DNA of 64,000 bases from positions 25,288,777 through 25,352,776 of the forward strand of contig NC_062227.1 in assembly GCF_902686445.1 (NCBI RefSeq). Direction: 5' to 3'. This document shows positions 1-13,512 of this stretch, piece by piece. Each line of letters begins with the position of its first letter. Within the stretch, counting starts at the first letter, position 1. The position numbers and the translations under genes are program-made. The notes beneath the pieces were generated by a model. That model did no database searches, had not been told where the DNA came from, and was given only the letters and a program-made list of their open reading frames with translations. Source of the stretch: Sciurus carolinensis (Eukaryota; Chordata; Mammalia; Rodentia; Sciuridae).

Positions 1-1339
1 TTCCTTCCTTTGCTGGCTTTTACTTTTATTTTTTATTTATTCTACATGAAATATCTTACTGAGTATGTTTTATAGTACAGGCTTTCTAGTTGTGAATTCT
101 TTTAACTTTTGTTGATTACAGAAGGTTTTTATTTTATCGTAAATTCTGAAACTTAATTTTTCTGGGGGTATTCTTGACCATCATCCATTTTCTTTCAGAG
201 CTCAGTATGTATTATTCCAAGACCTCCTAGCTTTGAGTGTATGGGTTGAGCAAACAGAAGAGATGCAGATTGGTTTCCCTCTAAATATAACCAGTCATTT
301 TCTCTGACAACCTGTAAAATTCTATCCTTATTCTGTATGTTTGTCATTTTTATAATAACATGCCTTTATGTGGGTCTGTTGTAATTTTGTATATTTGGGA
401 TCCTGTAAGCCTCCTGTCTTTGATTTTCATTGTTTAGGTTTGGGAAATCTTCTGATATTATTTCATTGAAAAGGTTGTGCATTCCTTTGGTTTGTATCTC
501 TGAACCTTCATCTATCCTGATAAATTTTAAATTAGGTCTTTTCATGTTATTCCATATTTCTTAGAAGCTCTGTTCATGTTCTCTTAATATCTCTTCTCCA
601 TGGTCAACTTTATTTTCAAGATTATATATTCTGACTTTATTGCTTGAAACTCTTTCTTCCAAGTGGCCTAGTCTGCTAGTGATCCTTTCCATCAAATTTT
701 CGGCTTATTGATTCTTTCATTTTGAGGATTTCTGCTTGATTTTTGTTCAGAATGATCAAAAGTGATCTTTCACTTCCTATATTTTCTCTCGATTTCATTC
801 CTTATATTGTTCTTTACCTCACTGAAGAGTTAAACTATGAACATTCTATAAACACCATCTCTGACATTTCTTTCACTGTGGTGTTGGTGTATTCTGTTAT
901 TGAAGTATCTTTGTTTGTTTGGGATGATTTGTTCCCTCGCTTTTTTTTTTTTATTTGTGTGTCTGCCTATCCTATTGTATGGATCAGAGGCAGTAAAGTT
1001 TCTACCCTGTGGACTTGCAGTGTCCCTGAAGGTTTCAGTACTTTACTGTTTAGGTGGTGACAAATAACTACCATGACCAATGCAGAGTATTCAGCATTAA
1101 ACCAAATAGTTCCTGCTCTGTTGTCTACAATGTTAATTGTGACAATAAACAGAAATGATTTATCAGTTATTTCCTATGATAAAAATAGTAAGTATGTAAA
1201 AGGGTTTATATTTCTAATGGTGGACAGAGGGAGAACAGAAGTGATGTAAGATGTGATGATTCTGAGGAAGGAGGAGAACAAATTGAAGTAAAAATTAAGG
1301 GAAGTGTGAAAGAGAGAACAATCAACTTTGGTGGCTAGC

Positions 1340-1366
1340 CAAAAAAAAAAAAAAAAAAAAAAAAAA
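1340..1366. repeat. Poly(A) tract
   Basis: An uninterrupted run of A lies within the antisense L1 5'UTR. Confidence 0.9.
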
Positions 1367-1826
1367 GGGAAAATCAATAAAATAAGTGATAGGTAAATTA
1401 AGTAAAATTTTTTAAAAATGAAAGAATACATAACCAAACCAAAATATACTAATCAAACATCCTAGTTCTCAAAATACTGATCCATGAAAAATAACTTGTT
1501 TAAAAAATGGTAGAAATGAGAAAAAAACAAAATGAATACATAAAAGTATCCATCACATGCTTTAGGCTTAGGTAGACTCTAGGCTATGTGCTGAATGCTG
1601 ATTGGTCTGGAGATTTTAACTAAGTGCACCTCCAGGACCCAGCAGTTGCCTGTCTATGCTAGAAGCCTGAACCCCAGGGATCTCTTGTAAGTTCCACTCA
1701 GGTGGTGGAGGAGCAATTCTTAGTCCCCTACATCACCTGAGTACCCTACTTTTCCTGGACTCCTGGGTTCGGTTTCTCTTGCCCCAGTCCTTTTGAATTC
1801 CCTGCCAGGTGCATCTTTCCCAACCA

Positions 1827-1978
1827 TTCTTTTTCTTTTTTAATATATAATTTTTTTAGTTGTTGATGGACCTTTATTGTTTGTTTGTTTATTTATTCAT
1901 ATGCAATGCTGAGGATAGAACCCAGGGCCTCACATATGCCAGACAAATCTCTACCACTGAGCCATAACCCCAGCCCCA
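1827..1978 (-). mobile_element. ID-family SINE with target-site duplication
   Basis: The reversed tRNA-like body contains GAACCCAGGGCCTCACATAT, CTCTACCACTGAGCCATAAC and CCCAGCCC, preceded by an AT-rich tail. A perfect 9 bp duplication TCCCAACCA flanks it at 1818-1826 and 1979-1987. It is inserted in the L1 5'UTR, so it is younger than that L1. Confidence 0.88.
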
Positions 1979-2639
1979 TCCCAACCAGTGAAGGCTGTAG
2001 GATTGGAGGGGAATGGGGGGATCAGGTGGGTTTCCACAACCAGTTGTGTCCTGTGTAAACCTCTCTACACATTTGATTTTCTTCTAGTCATTTAGGCACC
2101 CTCTTTGCCATGCAGTATGAGTTTGCCAGGCCTATACTTCGGGCCAAACCTGGGTTTGCCAGGAATGGGCTCCCACAGTTGCATGACCCTGCTCTGTGGC
2201 TGCAAAATGATTCTTTCCTTTGATTCCCACAGGCAACCAGGAGAGATGTGGTTTCTTTTCTGCAAAGGATATTGTGCAACATGCTTTTCAGTTTAATCAG
2301 GCAGTGTCTTTTATCTCTGATCTTGCTACTCCCAGACACACCTCTGGCCTCCTAAAAATGTGGGTTCCTTTAATCCCCTTATTCCTCCACTTTGTTTGCA
2401 AAGGGACCATTCGGGCTGGTGCCTATGGCTGTGGCAGTGGCCATGCCCTGGGAATTTCTTTCTTATTATATCCAACCTCCTGAGTTCCTAATCTGGTTTA
2501 CATGTCCAGTATAAAATCCCAGCAAAGACTCCCACTTTTTCACACCTTGTTGAGAAGCTGCCTATGTGCTTTCTTGGTTGCATGCCACAAAACAGGCAGG
2601 AAAGTGGCCTTCTCATTTCCACCATCTTGAAAAACTGTT

Positions 2640-5600
2640 TCAGAGCTCTCAGTTTATAGATAGCTGGCCCTATTCCTTTGGGGTTGAGGTGAGGTAGAAA
2701 ACATCATGGTGGAATATTGTGGCAGAGAAAAGCAGGTCAGGACATGGCCACCAAGAATAAGAGACCTATATTGCGTTTTAAATTGAAGTGAGAAAATAAA
2801 ACTTTTATTTGCTTTACTTTTCATGCTATCTATTGAGATATCTCTAGCATTTATGATTATGTGAAAGGGCCAGTGTTTGTAATACTGGGCATGGCAATAG
2901 ATAGCGGGGAAGAGGTAGAGCAGAGAGGAAGTGATTAAGGCCAACTCCGAGCATCTCATGTTCAGGAAATATTAATGTTATTTTGTCATCTGGATTAGTG
3001 GCTTCACTAATATGGGAAATGAAAACATCTAGAGCAGAAGTTCTTAACCAAGCCTTCATATAAGGTGCTTCTGTGGAACTTTGAAAGTACAGCTGCTTTG
3101 GTTTTCCAGACCTTCAAATCAGGATCTCAGAGAATGGGGCCTGGAATTGTGTAGCTTGGGAACCGCCTCAGGACATTCTGTGTTCAATTTCAAGGTTCAC
3201 TGCTGTAGGAGGTGTAAGAGCTGATGAGTTTCTGCTCTCAGGTCAGGTTCCTGCAACCCCATGTTGCTGTCACCTGGTAAGAAATATTCTACCCAAAGTG
3301 TGTGAGTCCATCAGGGAAGGGTTCTCCCCTTCCCTTTCTCAGGGCCATCTGTGTTGGATGTGCTCATGTATCCATCAGGGCTGAATGACTTCTGGGAACA
3401 TATTCTTACTTCTGAGTGCAGACAGTTTTAAAGAGTGTTGGCTTGGATCAGGGCACTCGATTGTAAAGCACAGTGGCCTTTCCCTTGTGCCCTATACCCA
3501 TCCTGTACCTTTGTGCAGGTCAGGCGCTACAGTGGGTCAGACAACAGCTGACAAAGGCCTAGTAGGGTGCACAACTGAGAGCTGATGCCGCCCAGTTTGG
3601 ACACAGGCAAAGCTATTGTTGTGGTGTCACCATCAAGGTCTCAAGGCAGTCCGAAGTCACAAAGATGAAGGAGTAGTGATTGAAGTAGAACTTACATGTA
3701 ACTAAATTTGCCATGAAAGATATTATGTTTTAGTAACGAGATCTTTATCTTCAGATCAGGGTCCTAGGTATTCTCTTATCTCCACCTGAGATTACATCAG
3801 ATATATCGGTGTTAGAAGTGAAATGAAGACTGATTTGATGAGTAAGGCAAGTTTTGACTGATGGCAGCAAAGCATTATGTTCTGTGTCCAACTCCTACTT
3901 TCCCTCATCTCAGTCAGTCAGTATATTAATAATATTCTGCATTTCTCTCATTAAATCCTTTAAGGTTCATCAACCAGTGCAAGGACACTTACAGAATTGA
4001 GAATTTATCCTCCAGATTTCCCCTTGTGATCTTGTGTTAAAAAAAACAAAAACAAAAACAAATACCAAGGGGGCAAATATGAGATTTCTGCTCCTGAGAT
4101 AAATCCTCATGGTGATGTTGTCAAGTGTGTAACAGACTATAGAACTATTGGCTATATAACTTTTCCCCTTAACTTTGAGAGCAAGGAAAAATAGGTGCTG
4201 GAAAGCACCCAGTGAGGGAAGGAGGATCTCAGGGCCTATAAGGGCAGGCAAGAGTTCCCTAGGGAGGGTGGAGAGGGTCTTGAGAAACTCTTGAGTGGAG
4301 ATGGGCAATGGGCAGAGCATGTGCTCCTTCATGATTCTGTGGCTAATAATATGGCTGTAAAATAGGACTAAACTTTAATATTTGTCAACTCTGAAGATGA
4401 TAGCAAAGTGTTAGTAAACAAGAAAGCAAGATACATTAGACATGTTGGCCACCTTTTTCTTCCTCTCTAATCTGACAGGAAGCTGCTCTTATTTTTAAGA
4501 CTCTGTATGTGCTAAACTATGTGTAGATAGACCAAAGCATAAGGGCTTTATGACAAGGTTTTATAGAGTATTGTCATCTATTTGGAATATAAGTTATGCC
4601 CGTAAAACACACTAGCAGTACAAGACAAGATGCTAATTGGCAGTAGAATTTGCCAGTAATGAGTTAACTAGGCATCCCTATGTGAGATGAAATCTCATCT
4701 GATCCTGAATGAGGAGAATTGAATTATTAGGTCTGAACTGTCCTGGTGACTGAAGAAGACATCTGTGGTCAAGATATAGTGTTACTCCAACTTGACATTT
4801 GTATTTTAAGATGAAGTAAGCATGGTTTATAATTGAAAGCTGATTTCAATGCAGTCTGAAAGGCAGATGGTTCATATCAACTTCCAAGAAAAAGCATCAG
4901 ACTGAACTCAATTTTATATTGACATTGTGCCCTTGACTATTAATGTTCATTTTCATCATGCAAATATTATGATGATGATGTTCAGGTCAGCCACTGCTTT
5001 AGAACTCTGATACTTTTGACACTAAAGTGTGAAAATAAAAAATTTAAAAGTGGAAAACTAAAGACATTGAACTAATGCTGTATTTTAATGTGTAGTTTCC
5101 ATCCTAATATTAAAAGTTTTTAGAAGATATACCAAAGCTACACACCCATGCATACACCTGATACCATCATGCAAATAAGATACATATTCTACCAAGACAA
5201 TATGTGTATTTTAAGGAGAGTACGTCTATTTTATTTGTGCACAATATTTTTACATATCGACAGGTCTATTTTAAACTTTGTGTTTCATATTTTATCATAT
5301 ATTTTACCATCTGGGGTAATGAGTATAGGAGGATATAAACACCTTCTGTTGACAGAGCAGATGTAAAAACATTTTCTCTTCATTACTGGTAAGATTTGCC
5401 TATCTCAATTTGATTTGAAATTTAAAATACTGTCTTTCCCTTTGTCTTGAGATTGGTGTTTCTCTTAAAGCTCCCTGCCAGTCATCTGGCACTGCCACTC
5501 ACCTCACCTACACCTCCTAATGCACTCTTTTGGTCCAAGTCCTGCTTGGAATTAGAGTCTTTGCACTTAGACCCCAGCTACAGATGTGTGCATGGACACA

Positions 5601-6230
5601 GAGCTCTTTCCAGCCTGTCAAACTCCTGCTAGCTCATGTGCTGTCTCCTGTTCTTCAATCTTTATCCAAGTTTTGTGTCATTGTTTTGCTCCCTAAACCT
5701 CACAGGTCCATGTTTCCCCTGAGACTCCCTTTGATGGAGCTATCCCACCTGCTCACCCTGGCCAGGTGGTTAGAGTGAGGGTTGGAAGGGGCACCCTCAC
5801 TTTTATGCAGGAACAGGAGAGAGACCAGATGCCACCACCTGTGTGTCTGGCCCTGAGCAGTTCCCAGTCCTTCAACCCAGCAGTCTGCAGGCCTCTGACC
5901 TGGAGCACAGCCTACCCCAGCATTTACTCTCTCACAGTGAATCTCAGGTTCTCCATACCATCCATTCTAGTCACCCTCATTCACTGGCTTGAAGACCAGT
6001 TTTGTCTTTTATCCCTAGGCAGGCATTCCTCTCTCACCAGCCAGTATTGGATTGACAGGCTAAATAAAGAGTTAGGCCTGGGTAAGGCTGGAACACGTCT
6101 CCATTTTAAAAATAACTTGGTGTTTCAGAACAAAATAAAAGTCATTATAACAGGTAAAATTCTCTCAGATTTTTTTCAATATCTTTCATTATGTAGTAGT
6201 ATAGGTTTTATTTGAATTACGTATAGCTAG
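2640..6230. other. Non-coding span, no gene seen
   Basis: There is no MBT exon, splice-flanked conserved frame or RNA gene. A short piece near 2690-2760 (GTGGCAGAGAAAAGCAGGTC region) resembles an interspersed repeat also hinted at 43140-43240. A small AAAAAC-type A-rich tract lies at 4040-4062. Frames here are short and lack family signatures. Confidence 0.5.
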
Positions 6231-6235
6231 GGTAC

Positions 6236-6583
6236 TGTATTAATTTCCTGTTGTTTCTGTATCAAATCACCACAAACTTAGTGGCTTAAAACAACATGAA
6301 TTTATTATCTAAAAGCCTGAAGGTCACCTTATCTGAAGGTCACAATCTGAACTTGGCTTGTGTACCCACAGCACTCCAACCTCTGATCTCCTCCTTTGTC
6401 TCCCTCTGGTAGGAAACTTAGGGTGATATTGGGCTCACCCTGATAATTCAGGGTAATCTCCTTATGTCAGGATCCTTCGCTTATTATATCTTCCAAATCC
6501 TATCAGCCATGTAAGGAAAGATAGTCACTGTTTCTGGGATTAGCATATAGACATAATTCTGAGGGCCATTATTGCTGACAACA
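6236..6583. repeat. Old solo-LTR-like repeat
   Basis: The element begins TGTATTAATTTCCTGTTGTT and ends CATTATTGCTGACAACA, giving TG...CA ends. It carries the widespread mammalian repeat motif CACAAACTTAGTGGCTTAAA. The flanks GGTAC (6231-6235) and GGTGC (6584-6588) resemble a decayed 5 bp target duplication. No internal viral genes are present. I do not assign a named family. Confidence 0.6.
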
Positions 6584-6589
6584 GGTGCC

Positions 6590-9035
6590 ATCCTCTTTCT
6601 TTGCTGTTCCTAGCCTGTCTGCTCGTGGCCTGAATGACTTCTCGTGGGTCAGCTCCCTTCCAAATGATTCTACTGTGATCACTGCAACCCCTGCCTGTGG
6701 TCTGTGTTAGAACAAATGACAAAACTTCCTTGGTAGCTCAAAAGATTGTTCACTCCTCTTTGTGTTCAGATGACACCTGCTTCCCCTGGGTACATCTGCT
6801 TCCTGGGTGCACACTGTCCTTTCTATTACAGGGGGAGCGAGCAGGCCTAGTGTTCTCTAGCTCCCTGCCTGCTCCTTTCTTGCATCTCCCTTAAATACCC
6901 AACCCTTCCTTCTTCTCTTTTGTGGTTATGCCTTCTAATTGCTGCTGTTTCCACTCTTGTTGCTTCATTAGTCTGTCATTCTCTCTGTCTGCTCTCATAC
7001 CACTCATCTCGTCTGACCTCTCCTCCCTCCCAGCCCTGTACTCATCTTGGGACATCATGGGACATTCCTTGGTCCCTGGAATGTCTCTGCCCAGGGACCT
7101 TTACCCCCTTTCAGTTTTGTCCCTCTCTTTCGTGGCCAAATTTGCATAATTCATAGTTGAACCTCCTCTGCAGTGGCATGAATCCATCCACTGTCTTTCC
7201 AGACTTTTCTTTCTCCTGTGTTTTCATGGCAGCAGCAGGTTTTCTTTTAAACTTATAGTTCCTTCATTTTCTCTCTTCGAGTTTCATGTTTCCCCTGGCC
7301 AGTCTTGGTGCCCTAGGTCCTCCATTTCAGCCATTCTCTGCTGGGATCCTGAACCCTCTGTTGCCCTGTCATTCTCTCCCACACAAGCTGCCCAGTTCCA
7401 TTATGGATGAGTTGTGCTCACCATAGGCACCACACATTTCTGGATAAGAGCCACAGGCCTTGAGGGTTGGTGTGTGGCAAATTTTTCAGCCTCATCATGG
7501 TAAACTTTACCTGACCATTCTCCTGTGTCATTGGTCTCACTCTCCCTGTTCCTAGGAAGGCTGTTCTGAACTCTCTGGTCTCTTTCCTCGTTCCCAACAG
7601 AAACCATAACTCCTACAATGGATATGGTGCCACCTTCAACTTACTGTACACTGTCACTCAGCATAGTTTGTTCTTACTGCTTTCCCTCACTGGAGTGGAA
7701 GAAATATCCTTCCTCCCCATCTGTCCACCTTTACCTGTGCTCTGGGTCCTATTCATTAATGCTTTTCTAGAGCTCTTACTGCATCAGTTATCTCATGTCT
7801 CACCTATAAGTTTACATTTCTGTTCTTCTGTATTTTTCCCTTTGGTTTATAAATTTGCCAGAGCTGTCCCATCTTTAAGAACAAATATTGCCCTGCATTC
7901 TGCATTTTTCTGTCTTATCTCCATAGCCCAGTCTAACTTCTTAAAAATTTAGATTGTATTTTCTCTAGATACTTCTAACCTTTTCCACCCCCAGCCTCTG
8001 CATTCTGACCCATATTACCTGTGTTGCTTGAAACTATTCTGCACAGGCGACCTCCAGGATTTCACAGCCAGACACATATTGGGCCTCATCTTGTTCTCCC
8101 TGCTCCCAGAACTCATCTAATCTTAGTCTCTGGTCTTGCTTGTTCCTAGCCACTCCTTGTCTGTCTTTTCTCACATTCCTTTTCTTCTGTGATCTTGCCT
8201 TCAGGTCCCATTCTTCAGATGTTCCTGGGTCAGCTCATCTACCCCGCTAACTTCCCTCCTACCAAGTTTCAGTGGAGTTCTTGATTTCCCTCCAGGGATT
8301 CCTGCCTCCTCACCTCGCTGTGCACAGCCCTCTCAACCTGGGTGCCTTCAAACTGAACTCATCCCAGCCTCCTTTCGTGGAGTCACCTTCCAGAGCTCCT
8401 TGTCCCTGTGAATAGGCCACACGCTCAGGTCCCTGGTGACCAGCTGGATATCTGCTGTGTGTGTCTGCCCATTTGTCTACTCTAGTTCTGCCTCCTAATT
8501 ATTTCCTTGCTGCCCTCAGTCGCCACCTCTACTGACTTAATTTAGGAGTAAACCCTAGATTTTTATTTTTTAATATACACTTTAGAAAAAAATTTCTTGA
8601 CTTTTCTCTCTATCCAGGTCAGCTTTTCCTGCACACTATTGCCAGAACAGTCTTTGTAACATGTACCTCAGTGTATCGTGTGTGTACTTAATGTCTATTT
8701 GTAGAAATATATTTTATCTCTTGGTGAAATTACAATCTCCCTAAGACTGACTGGGTTTCTTCCTCCCTACCCCTCCAGCCCTTTTAAGTTTCAGTTCCTC
8801 CAGTATTCGTGGATCCCTGAAGGACGATTCCTGGTGCTTTTGTGCCTCATGAAGCCTTTCCAGCTCCTCTTCTCTCACTTTAAGGAGGAAAGGCTCTGTG
8901 GTTCACCTCTCTGACTTCTCTGTATTTATCCAAAAATGGCAGATGGTCACCTACTTCTCAGGGTAATTTTTGAAGACTGCCATCTAGTAAAAGTGTCTAA
9001 CTTAAGCAGTGGCTAACACATGGTTCACTTTGTTA
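6590..9035. other. Pyrimidine-rich non-coding span, probable L2 remnants
   Basis: The + strand is rich in C and T and carries phrases reminiscent of LINE2, such as CAAACTGAACTCATCCCAGC near 8350. Fragment borders cannot be set by eye. Its reading frames are low-complexity Leu/Ser/Pro-rich and show no domain. No exon is recognised. Confidence 0.35.
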
Positions 9036-9043
9036 AGTACAAA

Positions 9044-9267
9044 ATATTTTTCTTTTCTTTTTTTCTTTTTTTTGGTGCTGGGGATTAAGCCCATGAACAT
9101 TTTACCACCGAGCTACATCCCAGCCCTTTTTACTTTTTATTTTGAGAGAGGGTCTTACTTAGTTGCTTAGGGCCTCACTGTGTTGCTGAGGCTGGTCTCA
9201 AAGTTGCAATTCTTCTGCCTCAGCCTCCGGAGTCTCTGGGATTATAGGTGTGTGCTACGGTATACAG
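9044..9267 (-). mobile_element. B1-ID composite SINE, antisense
   Basis: An ID-like half (GGTGCTGGGGATTAAGCCCA to CATCCCAGCCC) is joined to a 7SL/B1-like half (TTTTGAGAGAGGGTCTTACT, GCCTCAGCCTCCGGAGTCTC, GGGATTATAGGTGTGTGCTA). An 8 bp direct repeat AGTACAAA lies at 9036-9043 and 9268-9275. This composite layout supports a sciurid or glirid host. Confidence 0.85.
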
Positions 9268-9275
9268 AGTACAAA

Positions 9276-12050
9276 GCATTCTTAAAGTTACTTTCTCTGA
9301 GACCATGGTCCCTTGCTTTTCCTTGGAGTTCTTTTCTGCCTTTCTTGGTGACTGTGTGCTCCAGCCTTCTCCAACCTCCACCTTCATTCAGAACACAGCC
9401 CAGCCTGTCTACCTCTCTCTGTAGATTCTGGCTGGTCAGGTTTTGCCTCACTTTGACTACATTTGCATGCCTGGCTGTCCTCCTTGACACCTTGCCTGCT
9501 CACCATGTGTGCTCTGTTTCTGCACTCAGGGTGAGTGAATGGCCCCAGAGCCCTGTCACTTACCTCACAGGAGTCTTCCTGTTGGCAACTAAAGCATCCC
9601 AGCCTTTTGTTTTCCTTAACCTTGTCCTCTTCTCTACTGCCTTAACACCTGATCACTGACAGTCTTTCTTCAGATGAGAACAGCAGTGCTTCCTTGCTTG
9701 ATCCCCTTGGACTCCTAAACAAGGACAGTCACACAAATCCACGTTTCCACTCCTGCCCTCCCCTGCTCCTTCAGTGCCATCTTTATCTTAGATGTTACTT
9801 TCTCCATTTGCCTGTGTCATGCTCTGTCCCTCTTCCCCTTTAAAGTCTGATAATCTATTACAGTTTTGGAAAGAAATACTTTGTGTCCTGATAGGAAATT
9901 TCAGCCATCTCAAGGATGATAGCAGTGTATTTATTTTGGATAGGCCAGGGGTCCTTGGGGAACAAAGACACTTCCTGGTTAAGTCTCCTAATTGTCCTAG
10001 ATAGAAGACAGCCATATTTGAACATATTCCTGATTTCTCTGCCTTTCTTACTTGAAGTATAAGCAAAAGGAATACCCGTGCCGCCTTTTTAAAATTGACT
10101 TCTTTACCTAGGTCTCAGTTATATATATTTTTAAATTAATTTTTCTAAATGTGCCAGTACTTAAGTAGATTCAGGAAAGACTGTGTGTTTGTTTTGTTTT
10201 TGGTGAAGTCTGGATTGCATTTAGCTCTGCAGGTACAGAAAGATGCTCCTGTAAAAATTGCTATTTGTTATAATGCCCCTTAAAACCACCCATGATACCT
10301 AGAACCTTTCCAGCATAGTTTAGTCAGGTGTCAAGATTTTGTACTGTGAACATGCTTCCAAATTATTTGACAACCATTGAGAACACTACCCTAGTTTTAA
10401 TATAGATCCTTCTTAGGTAGCACTTTAAATGTTGATCATAGCCCCATGATGACCTTGCATGGTTTCCTTAGTAGCTGTACAAGCTATAATGAAATACCAC
10501 ATGCATTTGGACATAATTAGAATCAAGTTATAATCTCAGTGTTATGTCCTTTTCATTTGCTCAAAGTGTTTTTACCTGTTTAGTTTTTCTCTCGTGTTTG
10601 CTTTTGTTGCCCCCAGTTTAAAGGGAACTTCATTAGTATTTAATAGTTTTCCCAGAAAAAAAAAATTTTGGAAAAATATATTGTGTGCATTATATTCAGA
10701 TGTCTGGTTGAAGTTTAAATCACAGGCATATGGAGCCCATTTAAAAGCAGAGTGTAGCCATATGATGTGAAGTCTTTAGGCTGATTAATTGCTGAAACTC
10801 CAAACAGCAGAAAGAATTCCCCTTTTCACAGTCTCCAAAGCTCTGAGTTCTAGGGCAAAATTGAAGATATGCCTTGATCTTGTGGCTCAGATACTTTACC
10901 TATACTTAGAATCTGTTTTTCTGAAATAGTAAAATGTAAAGTACTAGGGGTGCTAGGAAATAGCTGATTGGAAGTCTGGAGCCAGACAGCCAGATCATGG
11001 CTGCTTCTCTGTTCCTGGGAGGAACTTGAAGCCCCTGTACCGGCTGCTTATCTGCAGTGCCAGCTGGAAACTGAATGTCAAGCTCAGAGCTCTTCAGAAG
11101 GAAGAGAAATTGAAGGAAAAAGGGTGGCATTTGGAATCGAGGGTAGACATGACTCTTCTCTAAAGGAAAATTTTTATTAGGAGTATCCTTGTCTTTTTTC
11201 CTGGGAGAGTTAAATCATTTGGGGGAAGGGGATGTGGGTTTATTATTTTAGACACTAGACCAGAGGATTTTTGGAATACATTCTGTGATGGCCAGGGCAT
11301 TACAAGAGAACTTCAGAAGTTATTTTAAAAAGTTTTGCCATGTATTCCTTTGTTGTATATTGGATAGTGTCTTTTCTTTCTTGGTCTCAGGTTGCCTAGA
11401 TCCAGCAGTATGTTACCTGCTTTGGTAGGTATTCTCTTTTGGTTTCTGAGTCTGTAGTTCAGTCAGTGGTTAGCATGCATATTAAAATGTGGCTCTACAG
11501 CCAAATTTCTTACTATCAGTAGGTTCAGGGGAAATGAGAGCTTTTGCATATGAGATTGTAGCAGAACGGATTCACAAAAAGCCAATAAGAATTGCATTAA
11601 CTTAACTTATTAAAGTATACTTTTGTTGAGCCCCGAATTCTGTGTTCTCTATTTGTAGAATGTCTCTCAGTATAATCTTGGCAGTAGCTTGCAATTCTGA
11701 TTTCAGAATTAATCTGTGAAAAATGTTCAGAATAACAAGAAGAGTCTATAAAATGAAAGTTTAAGAATATATAATCAGCCATTCTTCACTGCCGTCTTAA
11801 CTGAAGCTTTGCAGCAGGTTTTGTTTCATTATGTAGGTTATGATTTTTTCCCATTAGCCTAACAAATAGCAAAAATTGGCATCACATTGAAAAAGCAGAA
11901 TTTGAAGCATGCCTCACTGTGTGGCCTGTATAGACATGATGAACTGCTGCAGTGGACTGCTGTGTTCTGCTCATTGAAGGCTTCTAGGTATATATTTAGT
12001 CAGTGAATTGATTAATGACATGTTCCCTAGAAGGATACCCATGTGGCTCT
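9276..12050. other. Non-coding span, no gene seen
   Basis: No exon or RNA gene is recognised. The 159-codon frame ending at 9659 starts inside the SINE and runs into low-complexity sequence, so it is not a gene. Some text near 9585-9680 is weakly L2-like. Confidence 0.4.
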
Positions 12051-12052
12051 TA

Positions 12053-12240
12053 ATCTTTTTTTTTAATGGTACTGGGGAGTGAACCCAGGGGTGCTTAATC
12101 ACTGAGCCACATCCCCAGCCCTTTTATTTTTTATTTTGATACAGGGTCTCACTAAATTGCTGAGACTGGTTTTGAACTTGCTATCTTTCTGCCTTAGCCT
12201 CCAGAGCCACTGGGATTACAGGTGCCACCAAACCAGGCCC
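12053..12240 (-). mobile_element. B1-ID composite SINE, antisense
   Basis: It has an ID half (GGTACTGGGGAGTGAACCCA to CACATCCCCAGCCC) followed by a B1 half (TTTTGATACAGGGTCTCACT to GGGATTACAGGTGCCACCA). It has the same structure as 9044-9267 and is more diverged. The borders are approximate because no clear target duplication was found. Confidence 0.82.
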
Positions 12241-12739
12241 AATTAGTTGTTTTTATAAACAAAAAATTAAAATACTCTACACTCATTTAACACATGCTTT
12301 GTATTTATCATGGTTCTCCTGCTGCCTCAGCAGACCCAGGTCTTGTCTTGCTTTTCTGATAGCTGTATTGTATTCCACTGAACAATTTTCATTTTCTTCC
12401 CATTGAACAGTATTATTGTATATTGCTATGGTGGGAATATGGTTTAAACATTCTTCCTAAGTGGACAGTCTTGTAGTCTCTTGCCATTTATCTTTGCTTC
12501 ACAGTGTACAATGCCACCTTTATTATATATTACACTTCCCCCACACAGGTTCTCTTTTAGTTTTTCCATGGCATTGTTTTTAGACTTTTGGCATATAGGG
12601 ATCATTTGATGGCTATATAGCAATACTCAGTTGCCCCAAGGATCTCATAATTTTAACCATAGAATAAAAATTTTAAATTATGAATCTTTAGTAAGTGAGG
12701 GGGTGGTATTGCTTATAACTTTGCATAATGATTTAGGAT

Positions 12740-12915
12740 AGTGACTGCTTGCTTGGACACTAAAGGCAGATGCACTTGTACTGTAGCCTTAGGCATGTCA
12801 TCTGAATGTGTGCATAATAACACCAACTTCACAGGGTTTTTAGGATGATTTAATGTGTTAATATTCATAAAGTACTTAGAACAGTGTTAGGCCAGAGTAA
12901 GTGCTATATGCATCT
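12740..12915 (+). repeat. MIR SINE remnant
   Basis: The MIR-type core and tail are recognisable: GCATGTCATCTGAATGTGTG, CACAGGGTTTTTAGGATGAT, then CTTAGAACAGTGTTAGGCCA and AGTAAGTGCTATATGCATC. It is an ancient tRNA-derived SINE in sense orientation to the gene. Confidence 0.75.
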
Positions 12916-13429
12916 TTGATGGGTAAAAATCATTTCTGTATATGGCTTGATAAAGCCTACCTTTGGCCTTATAACTGTTCTCATTTGTTATTCTTCATTT
13001 CTATTAATGGGAAAGTTGTATTTCACTATTGTATATTGTGATAGCAAGTGTTCAATAGTTTCTCAGATAGTTTTCATTACTTTTGTATATTCAGATTATA
13101 GAAGCCTGGATTCCATTTGTTCTATCATATGCTGAGTTGAAAAGAATGTCACATTCAGGCTTAGAAGATCTCTCTACTTTGAAGAGAGCTGCAAATGCAT
13201 TCTAGCTTTTTCTTTGGGCATTTTTGTCTCAAGAGGTGATTTTTTCATATTTCCTTCTGAAGAACTCCCTTAATTTGAAGAATTTAATGAATAGCATGTT
13301 TATTTTTTCATTGGATGAAGAAAATCATCAAGTTTTGACAAAAAAAATTAAGTTCTGTGTGGCCAAGCTACTATCACAGTTTGCCTACAAAAGACTTCCT
13401 GTCAATTTGGGCTGTGTGGTCCGTATGTT

Positions 13430-13512
13430 ATGTGCACATATGATTATGCCACAATGAATCCCAGTATTATGTATGACCATAATGCACCAATTAAAAAAAA
13501 AGAATGTATAAG
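13430..13512 (+). mobile_element. Short L1 3'-end fragment
   Basis: CACATATGATTATGCCACAA through TAATGCACCAATTAAAAAAA matches the 3' terminal text of the L1 tail at 57840-57893. It is 5'-truncated to under 100 bp. Confidence 0.6.

Larger units (their letters stand above)
1..2635 (-). mobile_element. L1 LINE, 5' part (ORF1 and 5'UTR), antisense
   Basis: From base 1 to about 1060 the sequence aligns by eye with 48625-49720 of the larger L1 in this window, for example GTGCATTCCTTTGGTTTGTATCTCTG against the equivalent stretch there. This is the reversed ORF1 region. From 1060 to about 2635 it looks like an L1 5'UTR, ending near CACCATCTTG at 2621-2630, which resembles the reversed start of many L1s (CAAGATGG, a YY1-type site). 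ORF1 is broken. The 3' part lies left of the window. A SINE splits the 5'UTR at 1827-1978. The outer 5' border is approximate. Confidence 0.65.

Noticed and set aside
9180..9659. A 159-codon + strand open frame
   Set aside because: It starts inside a reversed B1-ID SINE and continues into pyrimidine-rich sequence. Its Leu/Ser-rich composition shows no domain or splice context.
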